Shown here: one piece after another, positions 43,870 to 54,220 of the stretch
How positions within the stretch are numbered: the first letter of the stretch is position 1
Layout of the letters: every line of letters starts with the position of its first letter
NCBI RefSeq assembly: GCF_034119845.1
Contig: NZ_CP139420.1
Span: 3,784,001-3,848,000, forward strand
DNA from: Flavobacterium sp. NG2
GTDB taxonomy: Bacteria > Bacteroidota > Bacteroidia > Flavobacteriales > Flavobacteriaceae
Direction of reading: 5' to 3'
DNA length: 64,000 bases
Position numbers and translations under genes: made by a program
Notes under the pieces: generated by a model
The model's database searches: none
What the model was told of the DNA's origin: nothing
What the model saw: only the letters and a program-made list of their open reading frames with translations

Positions 43870-46722
43870 TTATTTACTCAAGTACATTTTTCTTCTAGAA
43901 TACAATTCGTAAAAAGCATCATCTTTTAAATCATCGATAAACAAGATACTTTCTCCAGTTGATTTCATTTCTGGTCCTAATGCTTTGTTTACGTTAGGAA
44001 ACTTACTGAAAGAGAATACTGGTTGCTTGATTGCATATCCTTTTAACTGTGGATTAAAGTCAAAGTCCGTTACTTTACTGTGTCCTAACATTACTTTAGT
44101 TGCATAGTTTACATAAGGCTCGCCATACGCTTTTGCAATAAATGGAACCGTACGAGAAGCTCTAGGATTTGCTTCAATAATATATACCGTATCGTCTTTG
44201 ATAGCAAATTGAATATTGATTAAACCAACAGTTTTCAATGCGATAGCAATTTTATGTGTATGGTCTTTGATTTGTTGCATTACGAATTCTCCAAGGTTAA
44301 AAGGAGGTAAAGTAGCATTAGAATCTCCTGAGTGTACTCCACAAGGTTCTATATGCTCCATAATTCCGATGATGTAAACATTTTCACCGTCGCAAATTGC
44401 ATCTGCTTCCGCTTCAATCGCACCATCTAAATAGTGGTCAAGTAGTAATTTGTTACCTGGAATGGTTTTCAACAAGTTAACTACATGCTCTTCTAATTCT
44501 TGTTTGTTGATTACAATTTTCATTCCTTGACCTCCTAATACATAAGAAGGACGAATCAATAATGGAAAATCTAATTGGTCTGCAAGAGCAGAAGCTTCAT
44601 CAGCTGTTTCAGCGATTCCGAATTTAGGGAAAGGAATTTTTAAATCTGTTAACAAATCAGAGAAACGTCCTCTGTCTTCGGCTAAATCCAAAGCATCAAA
44701 ACTAGTTCCGATGATTTTAACCCCGTATTTAGATAATTTTTCAGCTAATTTAAGAGCAGTTTGACCTCCTAATTGTACAATTACACCTTCTGGCTTTTCG
44801 TGTTGAATGATATCATAGATATGCTCCCAGAAAACTGGTTCAAAGTATAATTTATCAGCTGTATCAAAATCTGTAGAAACCGTTTCTGGGTTACAGTTGA
44901 TCATGATGGTTTCATAACCACATTCTTTAGCTGCCAAAACTCCGTGTACACAAGAGTAGTCAAATTCAATTCCTTGTCCAATACGGTTAGGTCCAGAACC
45001 TAGAACGATGATTTTCTTCTTGTCTGTAACGATACTTTCGTTATCTACAAAACGAATTCCATCTGCTTTTTCGATTTCAGCCTCAAAAGTAGAGTAATAA
45101 TATGGCGTTTTTGCTTCAAATTCAGCCGCACAAGTATCAACCAATTTAAACACACGGTTGATATTTGAACTCATACGCAATGCATGTACTTCACTTTCTA
45201 AACAGCCCATCATATGTGCAATTTGTCTGTCGGCAAAACCTTTTTGTTTCGCTTCAAGCAAAAATTCTTTTGGTAAAGTAGCTACAGTATATTTAGAAAT
45301 TTCTTTTTCAAGAGTATGTAATTCTTCGTATTGTTTCAAGAACCACATATCGATTTTAGTGATTTCGTGAATACGGCTCAACGGAATACCCATTGCGATA
45401 GCATCGTAAATCACGAATACACGATCCCAACTTGCATAAGTTAGTTTTTCGATAATTTGTTCGTAATTAGTATATCCTTTTCCGTCAGCTCCTAAACCAT
45501 TACGTTTAATCTCTAAAGATTGAGTCGCTTTGTGTAACGCTTCTTGGAATGAACGTCCAATTCCCATTACCTCACCTACAGATTTCATTTGAAGTCCTAA
45601 AGTTCTATCAGAACCTTCAAATTTATCAAAGTTCCAACGAGGAATTTTTACAATTACATAATCTAATGTTGGTTCAAACAACGCCGAAGTTGATTTTGTA
45701 ATTTGGTTTTGCAACTCATCTAAGTTATATCCTAAAGCTAGTTTAGATGCAATCTTAGCAATTGGGTATCCAGTCGCTTTAGAAGCCAAAGCAGAAGAAC
45801 GCGATACACGAGGATTGATTTCAATCGCAACGATATCTTCTTTTTCGTCTGGCGATACTGCAAACTGTACGTTACAACCTCCAGCAAAGTTTCCGATACT
45901 ACGCATCATTAAGATAGCATAATCACGTAATTTTTGGAAAGTTTTATCAGATAAGGTCATTGCTGGTGCCACTGTAATCGAATCTCCGGTATGAATCCCC
46001 ATAGGGTCCATATTTTCGATAGAACAGATAATCACAACATTATCATTTTTATCTCTTAAAAGCTCTAATTCGTATTCTTTCCATCCCATCAAAGCTTTAT
46101 CAATCAAAACTTCGTGAATTGGAGATGCTTCAAGACCTGCAGTTAACAATCTGTCAAAATCTTCAGGTTTGTACACAATAGAAGCTCCTGTTCCACCCAG
46201 TGTAAACGAAGGGCGAATTACTAATGGGAAACCAAATTCCTGAGCAATTTCTTTTCCTCTCAAATAAGAAGTACAAATTTCAGCAGGTGCTGTAGGTACA
46301 TCAATTCTTTTAAGAAGTGCTTTAAACTGATCTCTATCTTCAGTAATATTAATTGCGTTAATATCAACACCAATCAATTTTACATTAAAATCACTCCAAA
46401 TTCCTTTTTCCTCAGCTTCTAAACATAAGTTCAAAGCTGTTTGTCCTCCCATCGTTGGTAAAACAGCATCAATTTGAGGGTGCTCTTTTAAGATTTCAAT
46501 AATCGATTTGGTAGTTAAAGGCTTCAAATAAATATGATCCGCCATTGAAGGGTCGGTCATAATGGTAGCTGGATTAGAATTTATCAAGATAACTTCTATT
46601 CCTTCCTCACGTATTGAACGTGCAGATTGAGAACCTGCATAATCAAATTCGCAAGCTTGACCAATAACAATAGGACCTGAACCTATTATTAAAACTGATT
46701 TAATTGATGTGTCTTTCGGCAT
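43870..46722 (-). CDS. carB: Carbamoyl-phosphate synthase large subunit (short form)
   Basis: The large, ATP-using subunit of carbamoyl-phosphate synthase, which makes carbamoyl phosphate for arginine and pyrimidine synthesis. The 950 residues hold both ATP-grasp halves, with GSGPIVIGQACEFDYAGSQ near the N terminus and a second GSGPNRIGQGIEFDYSCVHG at about 570. The protein ends shortly after GPEMKSTGESILFIDD, so the C-terminal allosteric (MGS-like) domain of E. coli CarB, about 120 residues, is missing. Flavobacterial CarB proteins commonly have this length, so it is probably not a truncation. carA is not adjacent. Confidence 0.95.
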   Translation of the reverse strand: MPKDTSIKSVLIIGSGPIVIGQACEFDYAGSQSARSIREEGIEVILINSNPATIMTDPSMADHIYLKPLTTKSIIEILKEHPQIDAVLPTMGGQTALNLCLEAEEKGIWSDFNVKLIGVDINAINITEDRDQFKALLKRIDVPTAPAEICTSYLRGKEIAQEFGFPLVIRPSFTLGGTGASIVYKPEDFDRLLTAGLEASPIHEVLIDKALMGWKEYELELLRDKNDNVVIICSIENMDPMGIHTGDSITVAPAMTLSDKTFQKLRDYAILMMRSIGNFAGGCNVQFAVSPDEKEDIVAIEINPRVSRSSALASKATGYPIAKIASKLALGYNLDELQNQITKSTSALFEPTLDYVIVKIPRWNFDKFEGSDRTLGLQMKSVGEVMGIGRSFQEALHKATQSLEIKRNGLGADGKGYTNYEQIIEKLTYASWDRVFVIYDAIAMGIPLSRIHEITKIDMWFLKQYEELHTLEKEISKYTVATLPKEFLLEAKQKGFADRQIAHMMGCLESEVHALRMSSNINRVFKLVDTCAAEFEAKTPYYYSTFEAEIEKADGIRFVDNESIVTDKKKIIVLGSGPNRIGQGIEFDYSCVHGVLAAKECGYETIMINCNPETVSTDFDTADKLYFEPVFWEHIYDIIQHEKPEGVIVQLGGQTALKLAEKLSKYGVKIIGTSFDALDLAEDRGRFSDLLTDLKIPFPKFGIAETADEASALADQLDFPLLIRPSYVLGGQGMKIVINKQELEEHVVNLLKTIPGNKLLLDHYLDGAIEAEADAICDGENVYIIGIMEHIEPCGVHSGDSNATLPPFNLGEFVMQQIKDHTHKIAIALKTVGLINIQFAIKDDTVYIIEANPRASRTVPFIAKAYGEPYVNYATKVMLGHSKVTDFDFNPQLKGYAIKQPVFSFSKFPNVNKALGPEMKSTGESILFIDDLKDDAFYELYSRRKMYLSK

Positions 46723-46804
46723 TTTATTATAATTAAGAGTGGGTATTATTTTTGCTAAAAAGGTATAGATAAAGGAATTCGAAAACCTTAATCCGCTTAG
46801 GTAT

Positions 46805-46839
46805 AAAAAAAGGCGATACTAAAAAAAGTAACGCCTTAT
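46805..46839 (-). terminator. Terminator of rpmH
   Basis: Arms AGGCGATACT and AGTAACGCCT (one mismatch pair) and a run of T on the minus strand, 18 bases beyond the rpmH stop. Confidence 0.8.
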
Positions 46840-46856
46840 CTATGTTTATAAAAACA

Positions 46857-47018
46857 TTATTTTTTGTGTCTTGGGTCACAAGAAACAGTCAATTTATGTC
46901 TTCCTTTAGCTCTTCTTCGTGCAAGAACTTTTCTTCCATTCGCAGAAGCCATTCTGTCCATAAATCCGTGCTTATTTCTTCTTTTTCTTTTCGATGGTTG
47001 AAACGTTCTTTTACTCAT
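46857..47018 (-). CDS. rpmH: 50S ribosomal protein L34
   Basis: A 53-residue protein from the ATG at 47018 to a TAA at 46857. It reads [20 protein letters not shown] and continues [22 protein letters not shown], the L34 signature, with a slightly longer C terminus ([10 protein letters not shown]) than in E. coli. It is a separate transcription unit with its own promoter and terminator; no dnaA or rnpA lies next to it as would be usual in other phyla. Confidence 0.95.
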   Translation of the reverse strand: MSKRTFQPSKRKRRNKHGFMDRMASANGRKVLARRRAKGRHKLTVSCDPRHKK

Positions 47019-47079
47019 TGCTTTGTATCTTTAAATCTTATTTATATATCTTAACTTATTGTTCTCTCGAAACCGAGTG

Positions 47080-47110
47080 CAAATATACAAAGACTTTTTT
47101 TTTTTAGCAA
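47080..47110 (-). promoter_or_regulatory. Bacteroidota promoter of rpmH
   Basis: On the minus strand TTG at 47110-47108, a 20-base spacer and TATATTTG at 47087-47080 match the consensus exactly. It gives a leader of about 55 bases. Confidence 0.7.
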
Positions 47111-47271
47111 GCAGTTTTTTAAAAATATTTCAATAAACTCTAAAGTCTCAAAAATTAAGACTTAAAACCTAAGCAACCTCTGTCTTTTTCAATGGTGTTT
47201 CTGACACAAAAAGCCACCAAAATCAAGCTAAAGACTAGTTTATCAACTGTTTCACAGAATTGATATTTGTT

Positions 47272-47303
47272 TTGCGTCTATCCTATTCATTTTACTATCT
47301 TTG
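47272..47303 (+). promoter_or_regulatory. Bacteroidota promoter of the TPR-like gene
   Basis: TTG at 47272-47274, a 21-base spacer and TATCTTTG at 47296-47303 fit the consensus, giving a start about 20 bases before the ATG at 47327 and supporting that start. The rest of the gap from 47019 has no gene. Confidence 0.65.
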
Positions 47304-47326
47304 CTAGCTTAAAAAACACAATTTAT

Positions 47327-47842
47327 ATGTTTCACAAAAATATCAAACTAATTATCGCTGGTTTAATCCTAGTCACTAGCGTTTGGCAATTCACAGAAAA
47401 CAATATTGGTAATGGAATCTTCCTAATACTATTAAGCATTATCCCTATTTTTCTTTATTTCAAAAATGAATTTATCTTACTCGCTTTCATAAAACTAAGA
47501 AAACAAGATTTTGAAGGCGCTACTAAATGGCTTTCTTTTATAAAAAATCCAGAAGCAGCTTTAGTACAAAAACAACAAGGATACTTCAACTACCTTCACG
47601 GAATCATGAATTCTCAAACGAATCTACAGTTAGCTGAGAAATATTTCAAAAAAGCAATCGAACTAGGTTTATCAATGGACATGGATTTGGCTGTAGCCAA
47701 ATTAAACCTTGCTGGAGTAGCGATGACTAGAAGAAGAAAACTAGAAGCAACTAACCTATTAAACGAAGCCAAAAAGCTAGACAAACAAGGAATGCTAAAA
47801 GACCAAATCAAAATGATGAAAGATCAGATGAAGAAAATGTAA
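47327..47842 (+). CDS. Membrane protein with TPR-like helical domain
   Basis: A 171-residue protein, start at 47327 (MFHKNIKLIIAGLILV) as the promoter position suggests. Two hydrophobic helices are seen at about residues 6-22 and 27-46 (IGNGIFLILLSIIPIFLYF), so it is anchored by its N terminus. The remainder reads as helix pairs (AEKYFKKAIELGLSMDMDLAVAKLNLAGVAMTRRRKLEATNLLNEAKKL), which is the pattern of tetratricopeptide repeats. Such proteins scaffold complexes; the partner is unknown. Confidence 0.8.
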   Translation: MFHKNIKLIIAGLILVTSVWQFTENNIGNGIFLILLSIIPIFLYFKNEFILLAFIKLRKQDFEGATKWLSFIKNPEAALVQKQQGYFNYLHGIMNSQTNLQLAEKYFKKAIELGLSMDMDLAVAKLNLAGVAMTRRRKLEATNLLNEAKKLDKQGMLKDQIKMMKDQMKKM

Positions 47843-47953
47843 AAAACTTTTTTTATTTTCAGACAATACCATCAAAATTACTGATGCATTTTTGTTTTTT
47901 TAACCTTGATTAAACTTCAAAATTAAATCAAAAAGAAAGTTGACGATTATACA

Positions 47954-47990
47954 ATAAAAAAAGGATAGTTCTTTAACTATCCTTTTTTTA
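47954..47990. terminator. Terminator of the TPR-like gene
   Basis: Arms AAAAAAGGATAGTT and AACTATCCTTTTTT with a 4-base loop, in the convergent gap; it can act in both directions. Confidence 0.85.
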
Positions 47991-48011
47991 TTGCCAGCAA
48001 TTAATAACCAT

Positions 48012-48045
48012 AAAAAAAATCCTGTTCGAAACGAACAGGATTTTA
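48012..48045 (-). terminator. Terminator of sucC
   Basis: Arms AATCCTGTTCG and CGAACAGGATT with a 3-base loop, 46 bases past the sucC stop, and a T run on the minus strand. Confidence 0.85.
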
Positions 48046-48090
48046 ATATAATAACGAAACTTATAAAAGTCTCCTTGCTTTATTCTCTTA

Positions 48091-49284
48091 TTAAGATAAT
48101 GCAGCTTGAACTTGATCAGCTGCTTCTTGGAAAGCAACAGCTGACAAAATAGGCATTCCAGAATTATCAATTAATTCTTTTGCAATTTCAGCATTAGTAC
48201 CTTGTAAACGAACAATGATTGGCACTTTAATAGCGTCACCCATGTTTTTGTATGCATCAACAACTCCTTGAGCCACACGGTCACAACGAACGATACCTCC
48301 AAAGATGTTAATCAAAATTGCTTTTACGTTTGGATCTTTCAAGATAATACGGAAAGCAGTCTCAACACGTTTAGCATCAGCAGTTCCTCCTACGTCTAAG
48401 AAGTTTGCAGGCTCAAAACCAGCATACTTAATTAAATCCATAGTTGCCATTGCTAATCCAGCTCCGTTAACCATACATCCTACAGTACCATCAAGATCAA
48501 CATAGTTCAATCCTACTTCTTTAGCTTCCACTTCGATAGGGTTCTCCTCACGGATGTCACGCATTTCAGCAATTTTTATTTGTCTGTATAACGCATTATC
48601 ATCAATATCAACTTTAGCATCTACCGCTAAAATTTTATCATCAGAAGTTTTTAATACTGGGTTGATTTCAAACATAGAAGCATCAGAACCAATGTAAGCT
48701 TTATATAAAGCGTCGATGAATTTCACCATTTCTTTAAAAGCATTACCTGATAGACCTAAGTTAAAAGCAATTTTTCTTGCTTGAAAACCTTGTAATCCTA
48801 CAGTTGGATCAATCTCTTCAGTAAAAATTAAATGAGGTGTATGCTCAGCAACTTCTTCAATATCCATCCCTCCTTCAGTAGAGTACATGATCATATTACG
48901 TCCTGAACCTCTATTTAAAAGTACTGATACATAAAACTCAGAAACTTCACTTTCACCTGGATAATAAACATCCTCAGCTACTAATACTTTGTGAACCTTT
49001 TTACCTTCAGCAGAAGTTTGAGGTGTTACCAATTGCATTCCGATGATTTCACCAGCAATAGTTTCAACTTGCTCTAAGTTTTTAGCTAATTTAACTCCAC
49101 CACCTTTTCCACGTCCACCTGCGTGTACTTGTGCTTTGATAACATGCCATCCAGTTCCTGTTTCAGCAGTTAATTGTTTTGCAGCAGCAACAGCTTCAAC
49201 TGCGTTATTAGCAACGATTCCACGTTGAATGCGAACTCCGTAGCTAGCTAGAATTTCTTTACCTTGATATTCGTGTATGTTCAT
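48091..49284 (-). CDS. sucC: Succinyl-CoA ligase (ADP-forming) beta subunit
   Basis: Beta subunit of succinyl-CoA synthetase, the citric-acid-cycle step that makes ATP or GTP. The start at 49284 (MNIHEYQGKEILASYGV) is conserved. The 397 residues include the ATP-grasp region VIKAQVHAGGRGKGGGVKLA, ISEEID-like EIDPTVGLQGFQARKIAF, the Mg-binding EINPVLKT and the subunit-interface GGIVRCDRVAQGVVDA. The alpha subunit gene (sucD) is not next to it. Strong terminators lie at its end. Confidence 0.96.
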   Translation of the reverse strand: MNIHEYQGKEILASYGVRIQRGIVANNAVEAVAAAKQLTAETGTGWHVIKAQVHAGGRGKGGGVKLAKNLEQVETIAGEIIGMQLVTPQTSAEGKKVHKVLVAEDVYYPGESEVSEFYVSVLLNRGSGRNMIMYSTEGGMDIEEVAEHTPHLIFTEEIDPTVGLQGFQARKIAFNLGLSGNAFKEMVKFIDALYKAYIGSDASMFEINPVLKTSDDKILAVDAKVDIDDNALYRQIKIAEMRDIREENPIEVEAKEVGLNYVDLDGTVGCMVNGAGLAMATMDLIKYAGFEPANFLDVGGTADAKRVETAFRIILKDPNVKAILINIFGGIVRCDRVAQGVVDAYKNMGDAIKVPIIVRLQGTNAEIAKELIDNSGMPILSAVAFQEAADQVQAALS

Positions 49285-49675
49285 AATATAGATTTTATCT
49301 GGACTCTGAATTTGTTTCAGAATAAATAAGTGGCACAAAAGTAACAAAATACATCCTAAGATAGAAACGTTTTCAAAATTTTAAAATCAATTATTTCACA
49401 ACAAATGTTAAAAAAATAAAAATCGATTTTTTTGTATCAAAAAAATATAAAACTAGAAATTCCACGTCACTATAACGATTGAATTTTCGCATATATTTAA
49501 TCTAAAACTTCACTAAATTAGCTAAATCCAGCTTTTATTTCCTTTTATAATTGTCAATTTACTAAAACAACGAACCAAAAACCGAATTATTTACAATTAT
49601 CTCTTGATTTTATGCTTTTATTACAAAAATACAGCCAACCCGCCCTTTTCAATTCATTATGTATAATGAAATCTT

Positions 49676-49683
49676 TATTTTTG
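49676..49683 (+). promoter_or_regulatory. Candidate -7 box of gltB
   Basis: TATTTTTG fits TAnnTTTG and lies 18 bases before the ATG at 49702. No clear -33 element is present. The 417-base gap with sucC holds no gene. Confidence 0.45.
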
Positions 49684-49701
49684 TAAAAAAATTTATCAAG
49701 C

Positions 49702-52700
49702 ATGAAACTTAAAGAACAAGGCCTTTATTTGCCAGAATTTGAGCATGAAAACTGTGGAGCTGGTTTTATTTGCAACCTTAAAGGTGAGAAAACGAATCAA
49801 ATTATACACGACGCATTAGAAATTCTAGTAAAACTAGAGCACCGTGGTGGTGTAAGTGCTGACGGAAAAACGGGAGATGGAGCTGGACTTTTAATCGACA
49901 TTCCTCATGAATATTTCAATAGAGTTTGTGATTTTACTTTACCTGCTGCTCGTGAATATGCTGTTGGAATGGTATTTTTACCAAAAATAAAAAACCAATA
50001 CGTTTACTGTAAAGAGATATTCGAAAAAGAAATCAAAGAACAAGGACTTACTGTTTTAGGATGGAGAGAAGTTCCTGTTGATTCTTCACAATTGGGTGAA
50101 ATCGCTTTAGCATCTGAGCCTTCTATCGAACAAGTTTTTGTTGGTAAAAGCGAAACCATTGACGAAGCTATTTTCAAAGCTAAATTATATGCTGCCCGTA
50201 AAATTACAGAGCATACTATTGCAAATTCTAAAATATCGCAAAGTTCTTATTTTTACGTACCAAGTTTCTCAACTACTACCTTAATATATAAAGGTATCAT
50301 TATGCCTGAAGATATCGGGCCATATTATACTGACTTACAGCAAACGGATTTAGTTACTCGTTTGGCTTTGGTACACCAACGTTTCTCTACGAATACAATG
50401 CCAACATGGGAATTATCTCAACCTTTTAGATATATGTGTCAAAATGGTGAGATCAACACACTACGTGGTAACGTAAGCAGAATGCGTGTACGTGAAGAAA
50501 TCATGAAAAGTGATGTCTTTGGACCACAAATAGAAAAATTATTCCCAATCATCTTACCAGGAAAATCAGATTCTGCTTCTATGGATATGGTGGTTGAATT
50601 ACTTACACATACAGGACGTTCATTACCAGAAGTAATGATGATGATGATTCCGGAAGCATGGGAGAAACACAAAACCATGTCTGAAGAAAGAAAAGCATTT
50701 TACGAATACAACGCTTGTATCATGGAACCATGGGACGGACCTGCTTCTGTACCATTCTCTGATGGAGATTATGTAGGTGCTTTATTAGACCGTAATGGTT
50801 TAAGACCTTCTCGTTATACTGTTACCAAAAGTGGTAAATTAATTATGGCATCAGAAATTGGCGTTGTAGAAGTAGACCCTGAAGATGTAGAAAGTCACGG
50901 TAGATTAGAGCCTGGAAAAATGTTCTTGGTTGATATGAACGAAGGACGTATCATCAATGATGAGGAAATCAAAAGTAAAATTGTTTCTGAAAGACCGTAT
51001 CAAGAATGGTTGAAACAATACCGTTTGAACTTGAAAGACGTACCTACAACTACTATTGCTTGTCCTATCGAGACAATCGATTTAAAAACTAGAGAACGTT
51101 TATTCAACTATACATTAGAGGATATTCAAGAAATGATTACACCAATGGCTCAAGCTGGTAAAGAAGCTTTGGGATCTATGGGTATCGATACACCTCTTGC
51201 AGTATTGTCAGACAGACCACAACTTATCCCTAACTATTTCAAACAGTTATTCGCACAAGTTACTAACCCTCCTTTGGATGGTATTCGTGAAGAAATTGTA
51301 ACGGATATCAGTTTAGCATTAGGGCAAGACAGAAATATTTTTGATATTTCTAGCAAACAATGTAGAAAATTAAGAATTCAAAATCCTGTTATCTCTAATG
51401 ACGATTTAGAGAAAATTAGAAATATCTCAATCGATAATTTCAAAGCAGAAACAATTGAAATCTTATATCCAAAAGCTAAAGGATTAAACGGTTTAGAAAA
51501 TGCTTTGGATAACATTATTATCCAAATCACTAAAGCAGTTGAAAGAGGAACAAACATCATTATCTTATCTGATAGAGGTGTAAACAAAGAGTTCGCTCCA
51601 ATCCCAGCTTTATTAGCTTGTTCGTACGTTCACCACCAAATGAACCGTTTGCGTAAGCGTTCGTACTTTGATATCATTATCGAATCAGCTGAACCACGTG
51701 AACCACATCATTTCGCAACTTTATTTGGTTACGGAGCAAGTGCTATCAATCCTTATATGGTTAACGAAATCATTCGTGTACAAGTACAAGAAGGTTTCAT
51801 CACTGGAATTAGCGAACAAAAAGCAGTTGACAACTTCAACAAAGCAATTGGTTCAGGAATTCTAAAAATCATGAACAAAATTGGAATCTCTACTTTACAT
51901 TCTTATAGAGGTTCTCAAATTTTTGAAATTGTTGGTTTCAACTCTAAATTCGTTGAAAAATACTTCCCATATACTGCTTCAAGAATTGAAGGTATTGGAT
52001 TGTATGAAATCGAAAAAGAAATTAGCGAAAGATACCAATATGCTTATCCTGATGTATTAATCCCGAACCGTTTAGGATTAAACATTGGTGGAGAATACAG
52101 ATGGAGACGTAACGGGGAAAGACATATGTTCAACCCTACTACTATTGCTAAATTACAACAAGCAGTACGTTTGAGTGATCAAGATAGCTATGATATGTAT
52201 GCTAAAACAGTAAACGATCAAGCTAAAAACTTAATGACTATACGTGGTCTATTTGAATTTGACAACTTAGACCCAATTCCATTAGACGAAGTTGAACCAT
52301 GGACCGAAATCGTAAAACGTTTCAAAACTGGAGCAATGTCTTATGGATCTATCTCTAGAGAAGCACACGAAAACTTAGCTATCGCCATGAACCGTATTGG
52401 AGGTAAATCTAATTCAGGTGAAGGTGGAGAAGACAGAAAACGTTTCCAACCAGATGTAAATGGTGACAGTCGTAACTCGGCTATCAAACAAGTAGCTTCT
52501 GGACGTTTTGGAGTAACTTCTCACTACTTATCTAGTGCAAAAGAGATTCAAATTAAAATGGCTCAAGGTGCTAAGCCTGGAGAAGGTGGACAATTACCTG
52601 GTGAAAAAGTATTACCATGGATTGCAGAGGCTCGTAACTCAACTCCTTTCGTAGGATTGATTTCACCTCCACCTCACCATGATATTTATTCAATTGAAGA

Positions 52701-54216
52701 TTTAGCACAATTAATCTTTGACTTGAAAAACGCTAACAGAGAAGCACGTATTAACGTGAAATTAGTATCTGAAGTTGGTGTTGGTACGATTGCAGCTGGT
52801 GTTGCTAAAGCAAAAGCGGATGTGGTATTAATCGCAGGTTACGATGGTGGTACTGGAGCATCTCCTTTAACTTCATTGAAACACGCAGGTCTTCCTTGGG
52901 AACTTGGATTAGCTGAAGCACAACAAACTTTAGTATTAAACAATTTAAGAAGCCGTATCGTTGTAGAATGTGATGGTCAATTAAAAACTGGTCGTGACGT
53001 AGCTATCGCTGCTTTATTAGGTGCTGAAGAGTTTGGTTTTGCTACTGCTCCATTAGTAGCTTCAGGATGTATCATGATGCGTAAATGTCACTTGAATACT
53101 TGTCCTGTAGGGATTGCAACTCAAGATAAAGAATTGCGTAAGAATTTCAAAGGAACACCTGAGCACGTAATTAACTTCTTCTACTATGTAGCTGAAGAGT
53201 TAAGAGGAATCATGGCACAACTTGGATTCAGAACCTTAGAAGAAATGGTGGGTCAAACTCACAAAATTAATTCTAACAAAGCCATCACACATTACAAAGC
53301 AAAAGGTTTAGATTTATCTTCTATCTTACACAGACCAGATACTTACAAGTATTTGACAGTAAGAAACACAGAGAAACAAGACCACGGATTAGACAATGTA
53401 TTGGATTTCCAAATCTTGAAAGATTCTCACCGTGCTTTGTACAGAAAAGAAAAAATGACATTGAATTATCCTATTACTAACATCAACCGTTCAGTAGGAG
53501 CTATCGTTAGTAATGAAATTTCAAAAATATATGGTCACTTAGGTTTACCTGAAGACACTTTAAACATCAACTTTACTGGTTCTGCTGGACAAAGTTTAGG
53601 AGCTTTTAGTGCTCACGGTTTAACATTTACAGTTGAAGGAAATACAAACGATTATTTAGGTAAAGGATTATCTGGAGCTAAATTAATTGTTAAAAAACCA
53701 GCCAAAGCAACATTTGTCGCAGAAAACAACATTATTGTTGGTAACGTATGTTTATTTGGAGCAATCGAAGGAGAAGCTTACATCAATGGTATTGCAGGAG
53801 AGCGTTTTGCAGTTCGTAACTCAGGTGCTACTGCAGTAGTTGAAGGTGTGGGAGATCACGGTTGTGAGTATATGACTGGTGGTAAGGTTGTTGTTCTAGG
53901 AAGTACAGGACGTAACTTTGCAGCAGGTATGAGTGGAGGTATCGCTTATATCTATGACCCAGAGCATAAATTCAAAAATGGTTTATGTAACACTGAAACA
54001 ATCGAATTCGAAACTATTGAAGGTATCGAAGCAAACGAATTGAAACAATTGATTGAGAAACATGTACTTTACACTAACAGTAGTAGAGGTACTGAATTGC
54101 TTAACAATTGGGACGCTAGCTTAAACGATTTTGTAAAAGTAATGCCTACGGAGTACAAAAAAGCATTAAAGCGTTTGGAGACAGAAGTACAAATGGTAGA
54201 AGAATTAACAGCATAA
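49702..54216 (+). CDS. gltB: Glutamate synthase (NADPH) large subunit
   Basis: Large subunit of glutamate synthase, which makes glutamate from 2-oxoglutarate with the amide of glutamine. The 1504 residues open with the class II amidotransferase domain; the nucleophile is the Cys in [10 protein letters not shown] (residue 18), so 17 residues must be removed to expose it. The centre carries FMN-binding and synthase domains ([39 protein letters not shown]), an iron-sulphur cluster site ([17 protein letters not shown]), and the GXGXG-type C-terminal domain. It is followed 4 bases later by gltD and forms an operon with it. Confidence 0.97.
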   Translation: MKLKEQGLYLPEFEHENCGAGFICNLKGEKTNQIIHDALEILVKLEHRGGVSADGKTGDGAGLLIDIPHEYFNRVCDFTLPAAREYAVGMVFLPKIKNQYVYCKEIFEKEIKEQGLTVLGWREVPVDSSQLGEIALASEPSIEQVFVGKSETIDEAIFKAKLYAARKITEHTIANSKISQSSYFYVPSFSTTTLIYKGIIMPEDIGPYYTDLQQTDLVTRLALVHQRFSTNTMPTWELSQPFRYMCQNGEINTLRGNVSRMRVREEIMKSDVFGPQIEKLFPIILPGKSDSASMDMVVELLTHTGRSLPEVMMMMIPEAWEKHKTMSEERKAFYEYNACIMEPWDGPASVPFSDGDYVGALLDRNGLRPSRYTVTKSGKLIMASEIGVVEVDPEDVESHGRLEPGKMFLVDMNEGRIINDEEIKSKIVSERPYQEWLKQYRLNLKDVPTTTIACPIETIDLKTRERLFNYTLEDIQEMITPMAQAGKEALGSMGIDTPLAVLSDRPQLIPNYFKQLFAQVTNPPLDGIREEIVTDISLALGQDRNIFDISSKQCRKLRIQNPVISNDDLEKIRNISIDNFKAETIEILYPKAKGLNGLENALDNIIIQITKAVERGTNIIILSDRGVNKEFAPIPALLACSYVHHQMNRLRKRSYFDIIIESAEPREPHHFATLFGYGASAINPYMVNEIIRVQVQEGFITGISEQKAVDNFNKAIGSGILKIMNKIGISTLHSYRGSQIFEIVGFNSKFVEKYFPYTASRIEGIGLYEIEKEISERYQYAYPDVLIPNRLGLNIGGEYRWRRNGERHMFNPTTIAKLQQAVRLSDQDSYDMYAKTVNDQAKNLMTIRGLFEFDNLDPIPLDEVEPWTEIVKRFKTGAMSYGSISREAHENLAIAMNRIGGKSNSGEGGEDRKRFQPDVNGDSRNSAIKQVASGRFGVTSHYLSSAKEIQIKMAQGAKPGEGGQLPGEKVLPWIAEARNSTPFVGLISPPPHHDIYSIEDLAQLIFDLKNANREARINVKLVSEVGVGTIAAGVAKAKADVVLIAGYDGGTGASPLTSLKHAGLPWELGLAEAQQTLVLNNLRSRIVVECDGQLKTGRDVAIAALLGAEEFGFATAPLVASGCIMMRKCHLNTCPVGIATQDKELRKNFKGTPEHVINFFYYVAEELRGIMAQLGFRTLEEMVGQTHKINSNKAITHYKAKGLDLSSILHRPDTYKYLTVRNTEKQDHGLDNVLDFQILKDSHRALYRKEKMTLNYPITNINRSVGAIVSNEISKIYGHLGLPEDTLNINFTGSAGQSLGAFSAHGLTFTVEGNTNDYLGKGLSGAKLIVKKPAKATFVAENNIIVGNVCLFGAIEGEAYINGIAGERFAVRNSGATAVVEGVGDHGCEYMTGGKVVVLGSTGRNFAAGMSGGIAYIYDPEHKFKNGLCNTETIEFETIEGIEANELKQLIEKHVLYTNSSRGTELLNNWDASLNDFVKVMPTEYKKALKRLETEVQMVEELTA

Positions 54217-54220
54217 TACA

